From Henricia sp. BOLD:AAB3569 (lineage: Eukaryota > Echinodermata > Asteroidea > Spinulosida > Echinasteridae), in the NCBI GenBank assembly GCA_037783545.1, contig JBBELK010000525.1, forward strand, positions 992,001 through 1,056,000: a stretch of DNA of 64,000 nucleotides, read 5' to 3'. This document shows, in pieces, positions 62,201-64,000 of this stretch; the first letter of the stretch is position 1; each line of letters opens with the position of its first letter. The position numbers were made by a program, and so were the translations under genes. The notes beneath the pieces are model-generated. The model saw only the letters and a list, made by a program, of their open reading frames with translations. It ran no database searches and had not been told where the DNA came from.

Positions 62201-63689
62201 ACAAATTTCAGGCAAAAGATCCTGAGATTTCAGGCCAAATTTTGACCGCCAACTGACATCCCTAATCCTTGTCATCCTACATTTTCTTACAAATTATTCA
62301 GGCTTACGAGTTTCTAGTGAATTGTAAAAAAAAGTGTTTGTGTCGGGAGTCATCACATTTGACACGCACATAGTCATACATATACTGCGTGCGTGTGTGG
62401 TTGTGTGCATGCCTGTGAATGTTCGTGCGTGCGCGTTGGTTCTCCCAAACAATCGTGGACGTTTTAGGGAGGTTTAACAAAGAGAACAATATCGTCCGCG
62501 ATTGGCAAGCGAACGTCCGCGAATCGCTCCTGTACAAAACCAACGAGAGTAAGGAAAAATAGACTATGTCCAAACAAAAGAGGAACAAAGGGACGTCCGC
62601 GATTGTCAGTGAGTTCACACCTGTGTGTGCGTGCTTGTGTGTACAGCGCATGCACTGAATTAATACAGTGGCCGCACCGTGTAATGGAAAAAACATATGG
62701 AACAGAACTGCACGGTTAGTGACGTAGCATTAAATGGATTAAACATTGTCTGGTATCCATTTATACACCAAGGTGTATAAATGGGTACTAGCAAATACTG
62801 ATTGAGAAACCCAACTGACTGGCATCTCATCATAGGGGAATAGCAATTCTGAATTGTGTTTTGGTTGTAGTTAGTGTGTCTCAAATTGAACCAAGATTAT
62901 TTGCAACGGACAAGCGATTTGTGCATGTTGCCCAAATACAGTGCTGATTGCTGTAAGAATGGCTATAATACCAGCATTACAATTATTAATGAGATTAATT
63001 ATTTCAAATCTGCCCCCTTTGCCTTCCCAGGTTGCCGCGGTACAAACCGGCCCCAGCACCATGACCTTGGACATCATAGCTACAGGGTCACATCACGAGG
63101 TTAAGACAGACATTCACATTAAAGGAATCTACACTACCAAGGTAAAGTATAATATCCTAGCTGTTAGCATAATCAAAATTGTAGCTTAGAAAAATCAGGT
63201 TAACAGCTGAAGAGGTTGTCTGTGATCCTTGAGATATAACTGGTACCAGCTGACAAAGTCTGCTTATGGAAAAAAATGCTTATAGAAGAAATCTGCTTAT
63301 AGAACAAATCTGCTTAGAAACTTGATTATATTGCACAAAAGTTTTTTTGATCTCGCAAAATTGCAGGTAATTTTTGGTGTGGTGGTTATTGTGGACAAAG
63401 AAATGTGAGTAAAAATGTGATTAATAATAATAATAAATAATGAATATTTGTAATGCGCCGGTATCCATCAAAAAGATGCTCAGGGCGCAGCAACACACAA
63501 GTATGAAAAAATTGTATAGCAAAAATTGTGTCATAGGTTGTTTGTTTTAACTATGACCTGCAAATTGTTGTGGTCACAGTGGCTTTGATAATAATTTTTG
63601 CTTTGTTTGCCGATTTCAGGAACAAGTAGCAATATGGAATGGGAAGAAAGTAGTGGTTTATGACATTTCCTCTACTGTTCGAGCTGCAG
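47222..63689 (+). CDS. IFT140: Intraflagellar transport protein 140, N-terminal part, continues past the window
   Basis: Eleven coding exons: 47222-47365, 51326-51547, 53489-53619, 53862-53998, 54754-54929, 56287-56381, 57007-57113, 57962-58071, 61312-61443, 63031-63141 and 63620-63689. All junctions are GT-AG and in phase, giving about 478 residues of a protein that is ~1,450 residues in other animals. It starts MTVYFDHRVQPPSDGPNVDI and carries the WD-repeat propeller region: AWHPTHPYLAVATRG, AWNPIKPSVVVGWENGDVHV, KAAVSGDQRALDMF, VKLSGKA and GGTDKGRVAMWK all match human IFT140 order. IFT140 is a core subunit of the IFT-A complex for retrograde ciliary transport and membrane-protein entry. 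Introns are crowded with DNA transposons; intron 7 holds a LINE fragment. The last exon ends in phase 1 with a GTATGC donor at 63690, so the next exon lies beyond 64000. Confidence 0.96.
47941..48444. mobile_element. 504-bp TA-target element in IFT140 intron 1
   Basis: About 55-base inverted ends (CTTTTAGAAGGCTAAAAGTG ...), flanked by TA at 47939-47940 and 48445-48446. Confidence 0.87.
48450..50836. mobile_element. 2.4-kb foldback transposon with ~380-bp inverted repeats
   Basis: Left arm 48450-48829 and right arm about 50457-50836 are nearly identical after inversion, starting GACCGGCAGCCCAGAGGGTT; TA flanks both ends. The core has no transposase frame but contains irregular gacgcgcg(t/c) direct repeats (49380-49800) and a ggctcctgg-type foldback piece near 50.1-50.3 kb. 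It starts 5 bases after the neighbouring TA element ends. Confidence 0.9.
51921..51990. repeat. (AAT)n plus AGCGCTTC hairpin
   Basis: Nine AAT units followed by tatagcgcttcacactggcg and an inverted cgaagcgct; the same arrangement starts other SINE-like copies (2.78, 63.42 kb). IFT140 intron 2. Confidence 0.7.
52545..52915 (+). repeat. Foldback repeat R5 carrying MITE M2
   Basis: ggggccaatttcataaagat, gtatgtcaacttgtgtt and taagattttgactgctaacc are shared with 60866-61081, which lacks the M2 insert. Confidence 0.82.
52591..52718. mobile_element. MITE family M2, copy 2 (TTAA target)
   Basis: Palindrome AGGCACAGGCTCGTCAGCAA ... ending in CTGTGCCT, flanked by TTAA at 52587-52590 and 52719-52722. 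The host repeat around it exists without the insert at 60875-60878, with a single TTAA. Lies in IFT140 intron 2. Confidence 0.92.
53098..53385. mobile_element. MITE with AATAGGGCGAC ends
   Basis: aatagggcgacatttcggg on the left, aatgtcgccctatt and gtcgccctatt on the right, in IFT140 intron 2 about 100 bases before exon 3. Confidence 0.7.
54016..54330 (+). repeat. Interspersed repeat R1, copy 3
   Basis: caatctccaatttggatgtg to gtgatctggtcacgc; no MITE at the position filled in the 6.8-kb copy. Confidence 0.75.
54345..54525 (-). mobile_element. Truncated MITE of the GACCTTTATCACGG type
   Basis: gatggccgcaccgtgataaaggtctatta right end and interior (cattgtgatgcacacaatga) match 33781-34193 in inverse orientation; the other end is missing. 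Confidence 0.7.
55099..55488 (+). repeat. SINE-like repeat interrupted by a MITE
   Basis: ggccagagacaccgggga to atcgaacccacattctag, the same repeat as 13387-13632, split at 55176. IFT140 intron 5. Confidence 0.8.
55176..55326. mobile_element. Harbinger-like MITE nested in the SINE-like repeat, TAA duplication
   Basis: AGCGGGCCTCCCACTGTGCG and the inverted agtgggaggcccgct ends, flanked by TAA (55173-55175, 55327-55329). The uninterrupted copy has a single TAA at 13466-13468. Confidence 0.92.
56398..56893 (+). mobile_element. MITE family M1 copy in IFT140 intron 6
   Basis: Starts TTAAAGGCAGTATACATG 16 bases after the exon 6 donor and runs to ACCAATCATGTATAATATCT; the right TTAA is lost. It makes up about 80% of the 625-base intron. 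Confidence 0.82.
57166..57875 (+). mobile_element. 3' fragment of a CR1/Jockey-like LINE, inactivated
   Basis: The end of a non-LTR reverse transcriptase ORF: ALWRIGKIRNLL and FVTSRLDYCNS, then HVIQNSAARLV, LHWLPVNKRLEFKIACLVYK, LNGLAP-like GIAPNYL, YGDRSFAIYAPRLWNRLL and FKTNFKTHIL. A stop codon at about 57311 and a frame change near 57410 break it. The terminal untranslated part (tgtacagcgctttgtgatgt) is typical of these LINE tails. 5'-truncated, in IFT140 intron 7, same strand as the gene. Confidence 0.82.
58235..60401. mobile_element. 2.2-kb element with CCGTAATTTTCGGAATATAA ends, TA target
   Basis: Perfect inverted ends of 25 bases (TA plus CCGTAATTTTCGGAATATAA...) followed by repeated 'ataagccgc' subterminal units. 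Flanked by TA at 58233-58234 and 60402-60403. The middle has several 60-200-codon frames on both strands, none with a recognised transposase motif. IFT140 intron 8. Confidence 0.88.
59663..59727. repeat. Hairpin inside the 2.2-kb element
   Basis: acgacgccgctatagttcat and its reverse complement enclose cccattgtatcaatgg. Confidence 0.85.
60866..61081 (+). repeat. Foldback repeat R5, empty-site copy
   Basis: Same sequence as 52575-52915 without the M2 MITE; the single TTAA is at 60875-60878. Confidence 0.82.
61516..61582 (+). repeat. Interspersed repeat R2, copy 3
   Basis: acactttctgaggccaactt to aggcttgtatac. IFT140 intron 9. Confidence 0.68.
63421..63500 (+). repeat. SINE-like fragment
   Basis: taataataataaataatgaa followed by tgcgccggtatccatcaaaa, resembling the (AAT)n-started copies. 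IFT140 intron 10. Confidence 0.5.
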
Positions 63690-64000
63690 GTATGCGGAAT
63701 CATTTTTGATCATGATCAATCGATTTTTATCAGGCAAGCCTGTCTGCATTGTATTACAAGTCACAAGTCAATTAGTTCACATGTTAAAAGTAATTTCAAT
63801 CTTATGACTCGCTGATCGCACCCTTATACCCCAAAACAAGTGTGAAAAATTGCACACCCAATCCATCTTCAGTGCAGTATTTAAAATGTAGTCTGAATGT
63901 TGGATCCGGTAACTAAGGTCTCCTTCCCTGTATATCCGCCATAGCTGGGGGGCGTCCAGTGCGTGGGCTGTGCGTTTTGTGTTGCTGTTAGAACGAAAAA

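Overview
The window is nuclear DNA of an intron-rich animal, most likely an invertebrate deuterostome (echinoderm- or hemichordate-like). This rests on GT-AG introns of 0.1-4 kb, animal-specific genes (Chibby, IFT140), a CR1/Jockey-like LINE tail, tRNA-derived SINE-like pieces and a very high density of short inverted-repeat DNA transposons (MITEs). Species assignment is inference. No prokaryotic genes, CRISPR arrays or operons are present.

Layout. About 3.2-12.5 kb (minus): a multi-exon coiled-coil gene I cannot name. 14.9-19.5 kb (plus): a complete four-exon RPS15A. 22.2-25 kb (plus): a decayed, frameshifted gene of a repetitive transposase-like family (GDGRxDSPGHSA motif). 30-31.7 kb (minus): two tandem intronless four-pass membrane proteins, LAPTM-like. 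32.6-33 kb: a tyrosine-recombinase-like fragment. 34.5-35.7 kb: a recent 534-bp tandem duplication full of short satellite units. 36-40.3 kb (plus): complete TOMM22. 42.7-44.4 kb (minus): complete Chibby (CBY1). 47.2 kb to the right edge (plus): the N-terminal WD-repeat half of IFT140, eleven exons, running off the window.

Gene relationships. RPS15A (cytosolic 40S ribosome) and TOMM22 (mitochondrial import receptor) are housekeeping genes. CBY1 and IFT140 are both ciliary genes and lie head to head about 2.8 kb apart, with an X-box-like palindrome and a CpG-rich block between them. CBY1 and TOMM22 are tail-to-tail neighbours here and, from memory, also neighbours on human chromosome 22q13, which suggests old linkage.

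Much of the rest is transposon debris whose insertion history can often be read directly, because the window contains both filled and empty copies of the same repeat: TTAA duplications (piggyBac-like), TAA (Harbinger-like), TA, and 8- and 9-bp duplications. The most unusual pattern is that members of one TTAA MITE family repeatedly sit within a few tens of bases of splice sites in RPS15A, CBY1 and IFT140, and almost fill two introns. I did not find a convincing new biochemical system; the best leads are this intron-associated MITE family, the duplicated LAPTM-like pair, and a 22-bp copy of IFT140 exon sequence at the edge of a LINE fragment.
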